Below, one piece after another: positions 10,765-22,044 of a DNA stretch of 64,000 bases. The stretch comes from Choristoneura fumiferana (Eukaryota > Arthropoda > Insecta > Lepidoptera > Tortricidae), in contig NC_133473.1 of NCBI RefSeq assembly GCF_025370935.1, positions 901,772-965,771 of the forward strand, in the 5' to 3' direction. A program made the translations under genes and the position numbers. The number at the start of each line of letters is the position of its first letter. Within the stretch, counting starts at the first letter, position 1. The notes beneath the pieces are model-generated. The model was not told the origin of the DNA, searched no databases, and saw only the letters and a list, made by a program, of their open reading frames with translations.

Positions 10765-10778
10765 CGTTATCAGCACGA
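10765..10778 (+). promoter_or_regulatory. Probable primer binding site (tRNA-Ile anticodon-arm type)
   Basis: CGTTATCAGCACGA starts four bases after the 5' LTR. Its reverse complement, TCGTGCTGATAACG, matches the anticodon arm of insect tRNA-Ile (AAU, modified to IAU) as I remember it, except for C opposite position 34, where inosine would pair. Copia-type elements are known to prime with a tRNA half cleaved near position 39 instead of the tRNA 3' end. The tRNA identity is inference from memory. Confidence 0.5.
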
Positions 10779-10908
10779 AGCTTTGTTGAAGAAAAACTAT
10801 TTCAATTATGAATTAATGTTTTATTGTTATTTGTGAAGTGATTTTATCGAAAAGTGAAAAATATCAGTTCCGATTTTTCGATATTGTGACAGCTGATCTG
10901 AGGATACA

Positions 10909-13900
10909 ATGGCTCATAGTCGAGGAGATACCAATGGGGTAAGAGGTTCTAGTTCTTCCTCACTGCCCAACTTTTGTCTAATTAATAGAGACGGATATAG
11001 TTCTTGGAAATTCAAAATGCGAAACTATTTGATGCATGAGGATTTGTGGGAAGCTATAGAAGGGTATCCTGAAGGCCATAATATATCTGCAGATACTATG
11101 TCAAAAATTGATAAAAAGGCCTTGACGAAGATATGCCTCACGCTTGAAGGCTCGGCTATAACGCAAGTAAGAAGTGCTAAAACAGCGTCGGAAGCCTGGA
11201 CTGCATTACAGAATGCATACGAGGATAAAGGTATGGGTCGTCGCCTTTATTTAGAACGAAGACTTTATAGACTTTGCTTGTCAGATTTCCCTAATATAGA
11301 GTCATATATTAATGCAGTGATGACAACTGTGCATGATTTATCTGACATAGGGAAAACTATTGAAGATTCGTCTGTTGCTGCTATTTTACTCGGAGGACTC
11401 ACATTCAGGTTTGATCCCTTGATTATGGCACTTGAGAATAGCAACCAGAACGTGACTACAGAGTTAGTTAAGTCTAAACTTCTCAACGAAGTGTCGAAAA
11501 GCGAAGATTCGACCAAACTTGATTCTGCTCTACGTTCGCGAGATGTCAAGCCCAAAAAAGTTAAGAAACCTATTGTTTGTTATGATTGTAACGAACCTGG
11601 TCATAAGCGCCCAGATTGTCCTTTAAGAAAGATAAAGAAGAAGGCACAGGAAGCGGCTTCAGTGGTAGCTCTTGGTACCAGTGCTAATGCCTGTGAAGAC
11701 TACTGGACTATAGACTCAGGAGCGACCCGGCATATGACATCGAGATTGGAATGGTTCGAAAATTTAAGATCACCAGAATCTACTACAAAGGTTACTATTG
11801 CAGATGGTACCAAGATAGACAGCGGCGGTATTGGTGATATATCAATCCACTCTGGTTCTTCTACTGTTAATAAAATAAAAGATGTAATTTATGTACCTTC
11901 TTTAAATAGTAATTTGATATCTGTTTATAAGGCTGTAGAAAAAGGTTATAGTGTACTTTTTGATAAAAATGGTTGTAATTTCTATAATTCTGATACCTTT
12001 TCTTTTGTAGGTGACTCTATTCTTCACGGTTCGCCCTATAGAGGTCTGTACAAATTAGACTGTACTGTCAATATGCCTCGCGATGTAGCTTGTGATGTGC
12101 ACTCTGACTCCGCTACTAGGTACCAGTTATGGCACAAGCGTTTGGGTCATCTGTGTCGCATCGGTATGAACCATTTAAGAGATAGTCATGTAGGTGTAGA
12201 GTTTACAGAAATTGACAAAGAGAGTTGCGTAGCCTGTATCGAAGGTAAGCAAGCTCGCAAACCGTTTAAGAAAATAGCCTATAAAACAGCTACGTCTTTG
12301 CTTGAGTTGATACATAGCGACATCTGTGGACCGATGTCAGAAACCTCTCTACAAGGTAACAAGTATGCCTTATTATTTGTAGATGATTATACACGCTTTA
12401 TTTTTATATATTTTATTTCTTCGAAGACAGAAGTGAAAGAAAAGTTTTGCCATTTCCAAAAATTAGTGGAACGGCAAACTGGAGCTCAAATAAAGGCTGT
12501 TAGGACGGACAATGGAGGTGAATATGTCAACAAAGAACTGTCAGATCATTTTCGTACTAATGGTATTGTGCACCAAACGACAGTGAAGTACAGTCCGCAA
12601 CAAAATGGATTAGCAGAACGAACTATACGCTCAGTAATCGAGAAAGCTCGTTCTATGTTGGCACAGTGTTCTCTCTCCAAAGCGTATTGGGAAGACGCGG
12701 TACAAACTTCGGTGTATTTAAAGAATAGGTCCCCCCATCGCGCGCTTAACAACTTAACTCCTTTTGAGAAATTGTATGACCGTAAACCGAATCTAAGTAA
12801 CCTTAGGGTTTTCGGGTGTCGAGCTTTGATTCATGTACCTGATTGTCAACGGAAGAAATTTGATATGAAAGCGATTGAATGTATCTTTGTTGGATATTCA
12901 GATGATCCAAATAGTTACATATTCAGAGACCCTCAATATCCAAGAAGGTTTACTAAGTCACGTGACGTTACATTCTTCGAAGGTTGCTTCACAAGTTTGA
13001 AGAACAATAAATTGAATGAAGAGCCAAGTACGTCCAAAAACGTTCCAGTATCTGGTCCTGTCATACTGTTAGACAATATGAGACCGGTACAAGAACGAGA
13101 AGATAGGTTGGTAGAGTCCCCTGCTCCTGTTTGCGAGGAAAATGTATCTAGAGAGTCGAATGCCTCTCCTAGTACTATTCATGAGGCAAATGATATGTTA
13201 CAGGAAGAATTTCATGATGCTTCTGCTGATCCACTTCCTGAAACGTCATGTCCACCTGAGACTGAGGTATTGGAGGACTGTCCTGTGGTAGAAGATCGGA
13301 GATATCCAGCTAGAGATAGAAAACCTCCAGATTATTTCTCCTATCACACATTAGCTGAGGACAGAGAACCTCAAACGTACTCTCAAGCCATGCGAGACGA
13401 TGACGCGGATAAATGGAAGTCAGCCATGCAAGATGAGTATGATTCGCTAATAAAAATGAATACATGGAAGCTGGTGGACAGGCCTGATCGTAAAATAATT
13501 CCCTGCAAATGGGTGTACAAGTTGAAGACAGATACACACGGTAATATCACTAGGTATAAAGCTAGACTAGTAATAAAGGGCTTTAATCAAGTCGCGGGAG
13601 TAGATTACCACGAGACTTTTTCGCCGGTGATCAGACATTCATCTCTGCGTACTTTATTTGCCTTAGCCGCCGAAATGGACCTTAAAATGCATCACTTGGA
13701 TGTCGACACTGCCTTTTTGAATGGCGACCTAGAAGAGGAGGTCTACATGGACCAGCCTCAAGGTTTTGTGAAGAAGGGCCATGAAGATAAGGTATGTCTC
13801 CTGCAAAAGTCCTTATATGGGCTAAAGCAAGCCCCTCGTGCGTGGAACATTAAACTTAACGAAACCTTGTCTAAAATAGGTTTTAATAGGCTGCCTACTG

Positions 13901-14904
13901 AACCATGTGTATATAAGAAACTCATTGGTTCTGAAATAATATTACTGGCCATATTTGTTGATGACCTAATTATATTTTACAAGAACGACACTTCGTATGT
14001 CAAAGTCAAAAGTGATTTACAAAAATACTTTTCACTCAAAGACTTAGGGCCGTTGAAATATTATTTAGGTATAAATATTGATTGTAATAATGGAAAAGTT
14101 ACTATAAATCAAAAGTCGTACATTACTTCGCTACTGAAGAAGTACGCATTACAGAATGCAAAGGAATTTGACACGCCTTTAGCTAATAGCAAGCTAGCTG
14201 CTGATTCTGAAGGTAAGGAGTCAACTTATGATTATCAGCAGATAATTGGCTGTCTTATGTATCTTGCTGTGAATACACGGCCAGATATTGCGTTTGCTGC
14301 CAGTTATTTGAGCCAATTTAATACTAAATGTGGCAAAATTCATTGGTTAGCGGCAAAACGGGTGCTTCAATATTTAAAGCGCACTATAGATTATTCTATA
14401 ATCTATAGGAAAACTGGAATACCTCTTATGGGTTATACGGATGCTGACTGGGCAAATTGTACCAGTGATCGGCGGTCTTATACCGGTTACTGCTTCAAAC
14501 TTGCAGATGGCCCGGTGTCATGGGCGTCAAAGAAACAGCCTACAGTGGCGTTGTCGTCAACTGAAGCCGAATATATGGCACTTACAGAAGCAGCAAAAGA
14601 GGCTACATATTTGCGTAGATTCATTGCTCAGGTATGTAGCAATAATGATCAATATCCTACTATAACTTTATACAGCGATAGTCAGAGTGCACAAAACTTG
14701 GCATATAATCCCGTAAACCATGGTAGGACCAAGCACATTGACACGAAATTTCATTTTATTCGGGAAAAGGTGTCAGATAATATTATAAAACTAAAATTCA
14801 TTAGTTCGAGCAATATGTCTGCTGATGTGCTCACCAAATGTCTGGGTAAAACTGCACATCAAAGATGTATTCAAGGGTTAGGTTTAATTAATTTACCTAG
14901 TTGA
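10909..14904 (+). CDS. Copia-type Gag-Pol polyprotein (1331 aa), intact
   Basis: This single frame encodes every copia domain in order. The N-terminal gag region (about 15-200) begins with a DUF4219-like stretch (FCLINRDGYSSWKFKM). A CCHC zinc knuckle follows at C224-C227-H232-C237. The aspartic protease motif D269-S-G-A is next, then the integrase zinc finger H409/H414/C440/C443. The integrase core triad is D471, D534, E570 with 35 residues between the last two. The reverse transcriptase carries LDVDTAFLNG near 930-939 and the catalytic FVDD at 1016-1019. The RNase H domain has D1178, E1219/E1221, D1257 and the HGRTKHID region near 1271. The protein acts in cytoplasmic virus-like particles and then in the nucleus. 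The start at 10909 follows a 148-bp leader after the LTR and gives the full gag. No stop or frameshift breaks it and all catalytic residues seen are present, so the element looks competent. How gag alone is made (splicing in Drosophila copia) is not evident. Confidence 0.97.
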   Translation: MAHSRGDTNGVRGSSSSSLPNFCLINRDGYSSWKFKMRNYLMHEDLWEAIEGYPEGHNISADTMSKIDKKALTKICLTLEGSAITQVRSAKTASEAWTALQNAYEDKGMGRRLYLERRLYRLCLSDFPNIESYINAVMTTVHDLSDIGKTIEDSSVAAILLGGLTFRFDPLIMALENSNQNVTTELVKSKLLNEVSKSEDSTKLDSALRSRDVKPKKVKKPIVCYDCNEPGHKRPDCPLRKIKKKAQEAASVVALGTSANACEDYWTIDSGATRHMTSRLEWFENLRSPESTTKVTIADGTKIDSGGIGDISIHSGSSTVNKIKDVIYVPSLNSNLISVYKAVEKGYSVLFDKNGCNFYNSDTFSFVGDSILHGSPYRGLYKLDCTVNMPRDVACDVHSDSATRYQLWHKRLGHLCRIGMNHLRDSHVGVEFTEIDKESCVACIEGKQARKPFKKIAYKTATSLLELIHSDICGPMSETSLQGNKYALLFVDDYTRFIFIYFISSKTEVKEKFCHFQKLVERQTGAQIKAVRTDNGGEYVNKELSDHFRTNGIVHQTTVKYSPQQNGLAERTIRSVIEKARSMLAQCSLSKAYWEDAVQTSVYLKNRSPHRALNNLTPFEKLYDRKPNLSNLRVFGCRALIHVPDCQRKKFDMKAIECIFVGYSDDPNSYIFRDPQYPRRFTKSRDVTFFEGCFTSLKNNKLNEEPSTSKNVPVSGPVILLDNMRPVQEREDRLVESPAPVCEENVSRESNASPSTIHEANDMLQEEFHDASADPLPETSCPPETEVLEDCPVVEDRRYPARDRKPPDYFSYHTLAEDREPQTYSQAMRDDDADKWKSAMQDEYDSLIKMNTWKLVDRPDRKIIPCKWVYKLKTDTHGNITRYKARLVIKGFNQVAGVDYHETFSPVIRHSSLRTLFALAAEMDLKMHHLDVDTAFLNGDLEEEVYMDQPQGFVKKGHEDKVCLLQKSLYGLKQAPRAWNIKLNETLSKIGFNRLPTEPCVYKKLIGSEIILLAIFVDDLIIFYKNDTSYVKVKSDLQKYFSLKDLGPLKYYLGINIDCNNGKVTINQKSYITSLLKKYALQNAKEFDTPLANSKLAADSEGKESTYDYQQIIGCLMYLAVNTRPDIAFAASYLSQFNTKCGKIHWLAAKRVLQYLKRTIDYSIIYRKTGIPLMGYTDADWANCTSDRRSYTGYCFKLADGPVSWASKKQPTVALSSTEAEYMALTEAAKEATYLRRFIAQVCSNNDQYPTITLYSDSQSAQNLAYNPVNHGRTKHIDTKFHFIREKVSDNIIKLKFISSSNMSADVLTKCLGKTAHQRCIQGLGLINLPS

Positions 14905-15033
14905 TACCTATATTTTTTGAATTTTATGTTTTATAGTTCGTTGGTTTTTATCTACTGTTTGGTTTGTGATGTTACATTTAAAGTATTCTGTTATGAGCAA
15001 GTTTATGTACAGAGAATTTTGATTATGGGCGGG
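14905..15033 (+). other. Copia 3' untranslated region and polypurine tract
   Basis: Between the stop codon and the 3' LTR. The bases just before the LTR (15021-15033) read GATTATGGGCGGG, a short purine-rich run in the place where plus-strand priming is expected. Confidence 0.6.
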
Positions 15034-15201
15034 TGTTAAAATAGGTACTCTATTGTTGTATATAGGTACTGGCTATTTTTATAAGCTTTTGTAATCAAAT
15101 TTCTATTTCCTTATATTTAAACTTGACTGACATAATTGTTTATACTTTACTTCAATACAAATTCCAATCAAAGCATGTCGTTTCTTTAACAATTTACTAC
15201 A
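15034..15201 (+). repeat. 3' LTR of the copia element
   Basis: 168 bp, identical to the 5' LTR. Followed by the ACATG target duplication. Confidence 0.95.
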
Positions 15202-15206
15202 ACATG

Positions 15207-15380
15207 GATATTTGTGCTGTAGGAGAAATCTTGTTTAGACAATGAAAAGCCTTTTTTCAATCAAAATAAACCAACATTCTTAGATAAACAAGGGCGCAAA
15301 ATAACAACCAAAGTTTAGTAAGTAATTAAGACGCAAAGGCAGACACTAGACGTCTTATAATTATTATCCTAATATTTTAG
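15207..15380. other. Right flank of the copia insertion
   Basis: No gene or repeat recognised. Confidence 0.4.
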
Positions 15381-15616
15381 TAGGCGATTGAAAAAACATT
15401 TATTTAATACAAATTTACACTTTATAATAAAAAAACTTGTATCTACTATGGATACTAGGCAACGGATAAACATACTTTTTTTTTTGATAATAAATACATA
15501 CTTTAATACATATTAAACCTCCCGAGACAAAATATTCGTATTATTCATATCAAATATCTCCCCGGGAATCGAACCTGGGACCTCAAGCTTCGTAGTCAGG
15601 TTCTCTAACCACTTAA
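15380..15616 (-). mobile_element. SINE B copy
   Basis: Minus strand: the tRNA-like part GACTACGAAGCTTGAGGTCC and GGTTCGATTCCCGG is clear, the body is decayed, and the 5' end of the head is lost at the right. Confidence 0.7.
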
Positions 15617-16495
15617 TGATATTGATGAAATCAAAATCTGTTGCGTAGTTATGTTATATACAAACAGATGGCGGTAAGAGACTTTTTTGTACTATGTAAA
15701 GAATATAGTATAGATAACATATCGTATCATATCGCATAACCTACCTATCGCTTTGCATCCATGTAACAAATTGAAACCATTGAAAATATTCCATTTGCAG
15801 AACCTTTTGATACGTCAAAGTCGGATCCAGATTAAAATTTGGCACGCGCTAAGCCATTAAAATAAGGATTTTATTTTCATATCCTACGATCTTTATACGC
15901 TGTGGAAACCAAATCAATAACACCGGAGAGAGTACTACAAGCGAAATTTTGTGAGTGTGTGTACTTGTTAGTGTTTCGCACGAAATCACTCGAATAACAC
16001 GAAACGAAAGCACTTATCCCTATTTCCACGCAATTGAGATATACGCGTGTAAAGTCCCTAAATCTCCAACGTTTTGTATTTATATAATAGAGATATGTCT
16101 ATACATTTTAAAGAATACCCATTCTTCAAACTCATTCAAAATTCACGATGTAGTTTGTAGGAATTCCCATGATGATTGAATTGATGAAACTTGCATTGTC
16201 ACCGGAATTGCATATCCGAACCATTTCAAGTTAATTTAACCTTTGAAGTGTTTTGTCCTGCAGAAACGAATTTCAATACCTATATTTTGACAGCCTTGTG
16301 CGTAACACTTGAATCCTATTCGCAGTCAGCATTTGCCGCTCTTATCAAAAAAAGGCTTGATAAGGACAGCAGAAACTCCCTGCGACAGGGTCCCACATAT
16401 GAACTGGTCAGGGTATACCAGATGTTTATGTGAAATAGTTTATGAAATAGTTATGAGGGGGTTAAAAATGGCTCCAAATGGTTCGGGTAAGATTA
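15617..16495. other. No recognisable gene
   Basis: AT-rich. Short open frames have no family signature. Confidence 0.4.
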
Positions 16496-17307
16496 CACAC
16501 GGTGCTGTGCGTAGTTCTGATAGCTAGAACTCGGCTATAGATACGCTACCCACACGGTGCTGCGCGTAGTTCTGATAGCTAGAACTCGGCTATAGATACG
16601 CTACCCACACGGTGCTGCGCGTAGTTCTGATAGCTAGAACTCGGCTATAGATACGCTACCCACACGGTGCTGCGCGTAGTTCTGATAGCTAGAACTCGGC
16701 TATAGATACGCTACCCACACGGTGCTGCGCGTAGTTCTGATAGCTAGAACTTGGCTATAGATACGCTACCCACACGGTGCTGCGCGTAGTTCTGATAGCT
16801 AGAACTCGGCTATAGATACGCTACCCACACGGTGCGGCGCGTAGTTCTGATAGCTAGAACTCGGCTATAGATACGCTACCCACACGGTGCGGCGCGTAGT
16901 TCTGATAGCTAGAACTCGGCTATAGATACGCTACCCACACGGTGCTGCGCGTAGTTCTGATAGCTAGAACTCGGCTATAGATACGCTACCCACACGGTGC
17001 GGCGCGTAGTTCTGATAGCTAGAACTCGGCTATAGATACGCTACCCACACGGTGCGGCGCGTAGTTCTGATAGCTAGAACTCGGCTATAGATACGCTACC
17101 CACACGGTGCTGCGCGTAGTTCTGATAGCTAGAACTCGGCTATAGATACGCTACCCACACGGTGCGGCGCGTAGTTCTGATAGCTAGAACTTGGCTATAG
17201 ATACGCTACCCACACGGTGCTGCGCGTAGTTCTGATAGCTAGAACTTGGCTATAGATACGCTACCCACACGGTGCTGCGCGTAGTTCTGATAGCTTGAAC
17301 TTGGCTT
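16496..17307 (+). repeat. 55-bp minisatellite, about 14.7 copies
   Basis: The unit starts CACACGGTGCTGCGCGTAG and ends GATACGCTACC, repeating every 55 bases without indels. Variation is confined mostly to two sites (GCTGCGC/GCGGCGC and CTCGG/CTTGG). Units 7-9 and 10-12 share the same G-G-T order at the first site. Edges carry the most divergent units. Confidence 0.97.
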
Positions 17308-18389
17308 GACACCTACCACGTGTCTAGATTTTTGAATTGTCACTGCGGTTTCAAAAGTATGCCGTAGCTCAACCGGGTACCTGGAGTGATCAAAATGAGT
17401 TATTTGCAGATACCGTAATCTAGCAGAGAGGAATGAAAAAATGACAACATCGCTCGTGGAAACACAGTAGCAGTAATTCTATTACTTTGATTACCAGTTT
17501 CGTAGAAGAAGTAGGAAAGCCAAAACCACTCTCGTACATTACAACTCGTAAGTTTATTAATCAGCAAGTTGCCGGATCTTTTAAACATGCCTCCAGATTT
17601 AGGTGGCTTTGCGCAGCTTTAAAATTCTGGAAAGTTCGGGGCGCTCGCCGGTTGAATAATTTAACAGTTACACGGAATTCGCGTATGTCGGTAATTACTT
17701 GGAATAATCCAGGTTTTTGAGTAAGTGTTAAGTTTTTAATGGCTGAATCATGTTTCTGAGATGTTTACGGCTATGCGTTTTACGCGTGTAGTTTTTGAGG
17801 GAAGCGCTGGCAGTTATGAGCGGCGCGGTGTTTAGACGAGATATTTGATTTTATGTTATAAATGTGGAAGCACGATAATAACGGTTACTTTTGCAAACAC
17901 TCACGGAGAAACCTATCGTTTGTTCTTATCACGAGCACTGCACTAGATAAAATAGCCAATAATCTAGTGCGGTTATCGGGTCATTGGGCATCGGGTCACT
18001 AAGATCCTATACCGCACCAGACGTTATTTTTTCCTTTTCAGTCGGTATAGGGCATAAAGGATCCGATGGCGTTTTTTTATAGGGACTGATTACTTTGAAA
18101 GAGGCAATTCCAAAACATTAACTGTCTCACTCATACTCAGCTGATAACCTGTTTAAACTTATCCCGCACCAGCGGTATTTCAAGTAATTTTTTCGCCGCA
18201 CCGCAGGCTAGATATGCATATGATCTATTCGACCCGAAACCGCAGTGAACGTGTTAAAGGAGCAAGTCCTGTACGTATATTTGTTTATTTATTTATTAGT
18301 TTTCGGAAACGGCTAAATTCTGGAGGATAGACAGCAGTGAAAGTATCGGTGGAGGATTTTTCTCAGCAGTGGGACTTTATTATATTTAA
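17308..18389. other. No recognisable gene
   Basis: Mixed-composition DNA. A GGTATAGGG...-rich part near 17980-18070 has partial symmetry but no clear element boundary. Confidence 0.35.
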
Positions 18390-18580
18390 CTAGCTGGTGC
18401 CCGCGTCTTGCCCCCGATGTATTTTTTTTTTAATTTTCTAAATCTTCTTTTATAAGAACCTTCTCCTGACAATAGCAAACACAACAGAAAAAGAATTAGC
18501 GAAATCGGTCGAGCCGTTCACGCGTGATGCCGTGACCAAGGGAAATAGGGATTCATTTTTATATAATTAAGATTAAAGAG
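18390..18580 (+). mobile_element. CCCGCG-family LINE 3' fragment
   Basis: Begins TAACTAGCTGGTGCCCGCGT and ends near GGGATTCATTTTTATATAAT. Resembles fragments at 40880 and 55290. Confidence 0.5.
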
Positions 18581-18976
18581 TTTATAATTTGAGCTCTATG
18601 AATAATGGCCTAAATCAAGAACTAAAACTGTTAAAAAAAAACTTTTCGCTTGACAAAGCACCTCATCGCTCCACTTTGTCCCGCGTGAAATGTGAACTCC
18701 CCGAGATTCATACCTCAAAAGGACAAAGCCTGATGGATGGCGGCTGCGCGTGACTGTACCGTAGATTCGGGAGCACTTTAATGACTGAGCACGACTGTAC
18801 GACTTATTTGCTCGACTAGAGCCAAACCAAAGGGTTATGATAACATCAATCTATAAATAATGATCTACGTTTATGAGGAGCGTATTTTTGCTATAAAGGT
18901 AAACTTTAAGGGTATAGTTAGGTACGTATCGTTAATAAACAGCCTTTCATTATGTTTTGATAAAGAAAAACGACTT

Positions 18977-19540
18977 TTTTAGGGTTCCGGAGTCAAAATG
19001 GCAAAAACGGAACCCTTATAGTTTCGCCATGTCTGTCTGTCTGTCTGTCCGTCCGCGGCTTTGCTCAGGGACTATCAATACTAGAAAGCTTTAATTTTAC
19101 ACGGATATATATGAAAACTGCCGACAAAATGGTACAATAAAAAATAAAAAATATATTTTTTAGTCTGCTTCCCATGGACGTAAAGTGGCAGTGATTTTTT
19201 GTTCTCATCCAACTCTATAGTGTGGAATAACCATTACGGGATTGCTAAGACGATTTTTCGATTCAGTGATTTGTTTGCGAAATATTCAACTTTAAAGTGA
19301 AAATTTTCATTAAAATCGAGCGTCCCCCCCCCTTTAAAATTTAAACCGGTGGGTGGAAAAATTTGAAAAAATTCAAGATGATCGTAAGTATATCAAACTT
19401 ACAAGGAAAACTATAACGGTTAAGTTTGCTTGAAAATTATTAGTTTTTTTCTCCTTAGAAAAATATTACTTATTTTTTTCGTAATGGCTACAGAACCCTA
19501 TTTTGGGCGAGTCCGACGCACTCTTGGCCGGTTTTTATAT
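18977..19540 (+). repeat. GTTCCG...TTGGCC family repeat, long copy
   Basis: TTTTTTAGGGTTCCGGAGTC at the left, GCAAAAACGGAACCC and the TCTGTCTGTCTGTCC core, GAGTCCGACGCACTCTTGGCC at the right (in short pieces). Very close to 30293 and 50340. Confidence 0.75.
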
Positions 19541-19821
19541 CTACTGTGACGTCTCAAGCGCGAATTAGCGATGTGAATTTCCCGACGTCCGCGCAAAATC
19601 GATCCAAATGCGCCGCCCGCCCGCGCCGTGGGGCTCGAGTCAGTCACTAGTCATGATTAGTCAGTTAGCGGTCAGTCTTTGTATGGGGTCAACCCCGACG
19701 TTTGGTCGGGGTTCGGACTCGTGAAGTAGATGCATTTGCGTAATCTAGTTTAATCTATATCTGTGCTAGGAAATTAAAAAGTCGTATTTAGATTGCATGG
19801 GCCTAATTTAAACTACTCTAA
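19541..19821. other. CpG-rich patch, unassigned
   Basis: About 19560-19720 is rich in CG, including CGCCGCCCGCCCGCGCCG. No frame or splice signal supports an exon. It could be a regulatory patch or a repeat remnant. Confidence 0.25.
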
Positions 19822-20531
19822 CAGCTTTATTCATAAAAAGTTAGAGCCTCCTTGAAGGCTCCTTGAAGGCCCGATGCTAAAAAACATGATTCATAAACGT
19901 CTGTTAGCGCTAATCAGTCGATCAAGGCTCTGCTAAAGTTAGAGGACCGTAGACCCTCCTTTATCTCCCTGCTAAGTCACAAAATGGCCGCCACAAATTT
20001 GAACAGCTGACTTTGACAAGAGCAAAAAACCATACCGAAGATATTTTTAGTGAAGGGAGGGTTACGCAAAGATTAAAAAAAAAACCAGAAAAAAATATTT
20101 TCAGGAATTTGTATTTAAAAATCCTCTAAATTAGGTATTTATTACTGCTACTTTACTACTTTACTAACAATAAATATGAAAAAAATAAAATTAGGAAGTA
20201 ATTATGTTTTACGGCTTTTTGCACTTAAACATAAACATGCGGATCGGAAATGGCGGGAAAACAAACATCTCGCTTTTTATTTTTTTCCTGCTAATTTGCT
20301 GTCACTGCTGTCAATTTTTTTTTAATTATCGATGAGGCCATTTTTTGTCTTTGATTTGTCAAGATGGCCAACATAACGCGTCTAATCCGTCTATCAGCAG
20401 CTCAACAACTAGCAGACTGCTAGCAAGCGTTTATGAATCATACTTCTTGACAACCGTCTAACAAGCTTAATCAGTCTGCTAAGTAACAGACCGATCAAAC
20501 CTCAATTAAGGATTTTTTATGAATAAGGCTG
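19822..20531. mobile_element. Non-autonomous MITE, 710 bp, TAA target
   Basis: The left end CAGCTTTATTCATAAAAA and the right end TTTTTTATGAATAAGGCTG are inverted. A subterminal inverted match (GATTCATAAACGTCTG and relatives) continues inward. TAA is duplicated at 19819-19821 and 20532-20534. No transposase. Confidence 0.75.
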
Positions 20532-20762
20532 TAAGCGTTTACTTAAACTAAACAAGACTAGAACACTACCTACGTTCCCACTACCTAAGTGTTCCCAGTA
20601 TATCCACAAGAGTTAAGGTGTGCGCTACACCGAGAGCGGGACGTCGCGCACAGGCGCCTTAATTAAGGCTCCCTGCGAGGCCAATCTAACCGCGTTGGCG
20701 TAAATACGGGTAGTGCGAGAGCCCGCTGTGATATTTGGATACTCACAATAAAAATAATCTTT
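20532..20762. other. No recognisable gene
   Basis: Moderately GC-rich around 20620-20720 but without a supported frame. Confidence 0.35.
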
Positions 20763-20909
20763 CATCATCATCATCAAGTCAGCTGAAACACGTCTACTGC
20801 TGGATATAGGCCTCCCCCAAGGCTCTCCATCCAGACTGGTCTTGTGCTTTCTACATCCACCGCGATCCCGCGATCTTTACCAGGTCATCGCTCCATCTTG
20901 TTTTAGGCC
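20763..20909 (-). mobile_element. RTE-type LINE 3' end, short
   Basis: (ATC)n tail followed by the GGCCTCCCCCAAGGCTCTCC segment shared with 7501 and 54756. Truncated after about 130 bp. Confidence 0.75.
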
Positions 20910-21391
20910 TAGGCCTGAGGAAATATTTTTTACTAGTAGAGATTTCCGCTTAAATCGTTGAACTGATTTTGACTAAGTGACTTTAGACCGCTGAACTGAG
21001 ACTCTATGAAGTGCATAAAATATTTTTATTATAAACGAATTCCTCGCAGAAGGAGTCGCGAGCAACATAAGTATTAACCATGAATAACGTTGGTATTTAG
21101 TAAATAGGTTAGTAGGGTATTTATTTTCGCAAAATGCCAGAAACTTTTTAATCAAGTAAAACAAAAATGATTTTAAATTACCCGTGATCCTAGTGCTGGC
21201 GCATTATTCGCTTGTATTGGCATCACAATTCAGCGCTGAAATACAACCAGCCGGCAGCCTTATGGAAACTCTTCCGGTTTTTAAGATAGATAGATAGAAA
21301 GAGAGATAGAGATTCATTTATTTACACATAATATATTCGATAAATAGGGAAAATACATTGAACGTATACATAGTTTCTATCTTGTATCTAC
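20910..21391. other. No recognisable gene
   Basis: AT-rich. Includes a (GATA)-like run near 21285-21312. Confidence 0.4.
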
Positions 21392-21670
21392 TACATTTTT
21401 AACCCCCGACGCAAAAAGAGGGGTGTTATAAGTTTGACTGCTATACATATAGCACAATGACGTGTCTGTGTGTCAGTTGGTGAGTCTGTCTGTGGCACCG
21501 TAGCTCTTAAACAGGTGGACCGATTTTAATGCGGTTTTTTTATTTGAAATCAGGTTTTCTAGCGATGGTTTTTTTAGTGATTCTTGTTTTTAGCCGCTTT
21601 CGAGATATTGAACTTTGAAGTGACAAAGTCGTGGGTTTTCCAACTTTTTGTTGGTTAGGTTAGGTTGTGT
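21392..21670 (+). repeat. CCCCCGAC-family repeat
   Basis: Complete-looking copy from TTTTTAACCCCCGACGC to TTGTTGGTTAGGTTAGG. Confidence 0.75.
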
Positions 21671-22044
21671 TATAACGACGTGATCTTATTCCCAGCAGCC
21701 GTTCGGCCTAGCTGTAAATTACCCCGCACTGACGCTATCTCCCGATAGCACGATGGTGTAAGGATAGACATAATTAACTCGCAAATAAATAAGCCGTATC
21801 GCCGGATTAATCATGCTAACGAGCCACTCTGATTGCTTGATTAAGAATATTCTGATTTGTTAAGTTAAAATAAACCTAAGATAGTCGGAGATCTTCAGAT
21901 ACGTGAGCGGGTAATACTCAAATACTCGTGTCGTAAGTATATAAAAAATAGGCCAAGTGCAAGTTTAGTGTCGCACGTTGGAGGGTTCCGTATAATTCTC
22001 GCTACGTTTCGTCTACCCGTGATGTTGATGCATGCGACTGCGAC

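Larger units (their letters stand above)
10593..15201 (+). mobile_element. Complete Ty1/copia LTR retrotransposon
   Basis: Two 168-bp direct repeats (10593-10760 and 15034-15201) begin TG, end CA and are identical by eye. They enclose one intact gag-pol frame. The 5-bp host sequence ACATG is duplicated at 10588-10592 and 15202-15206. The element is 4609 bp, usual for copia. Identical LTRs plus an open frame indicate a very recent insertion. It lies opposite in orientation to the TMTC exon and, if that gene's intron reaches this far, is antisense within it. Confidence 0.97.

Noticed and set aside
16496..17307. Possible CRISPR array
   Set aside because: The 55-bp units are contiguous with no variable spacers, and the context is eukaryotic.
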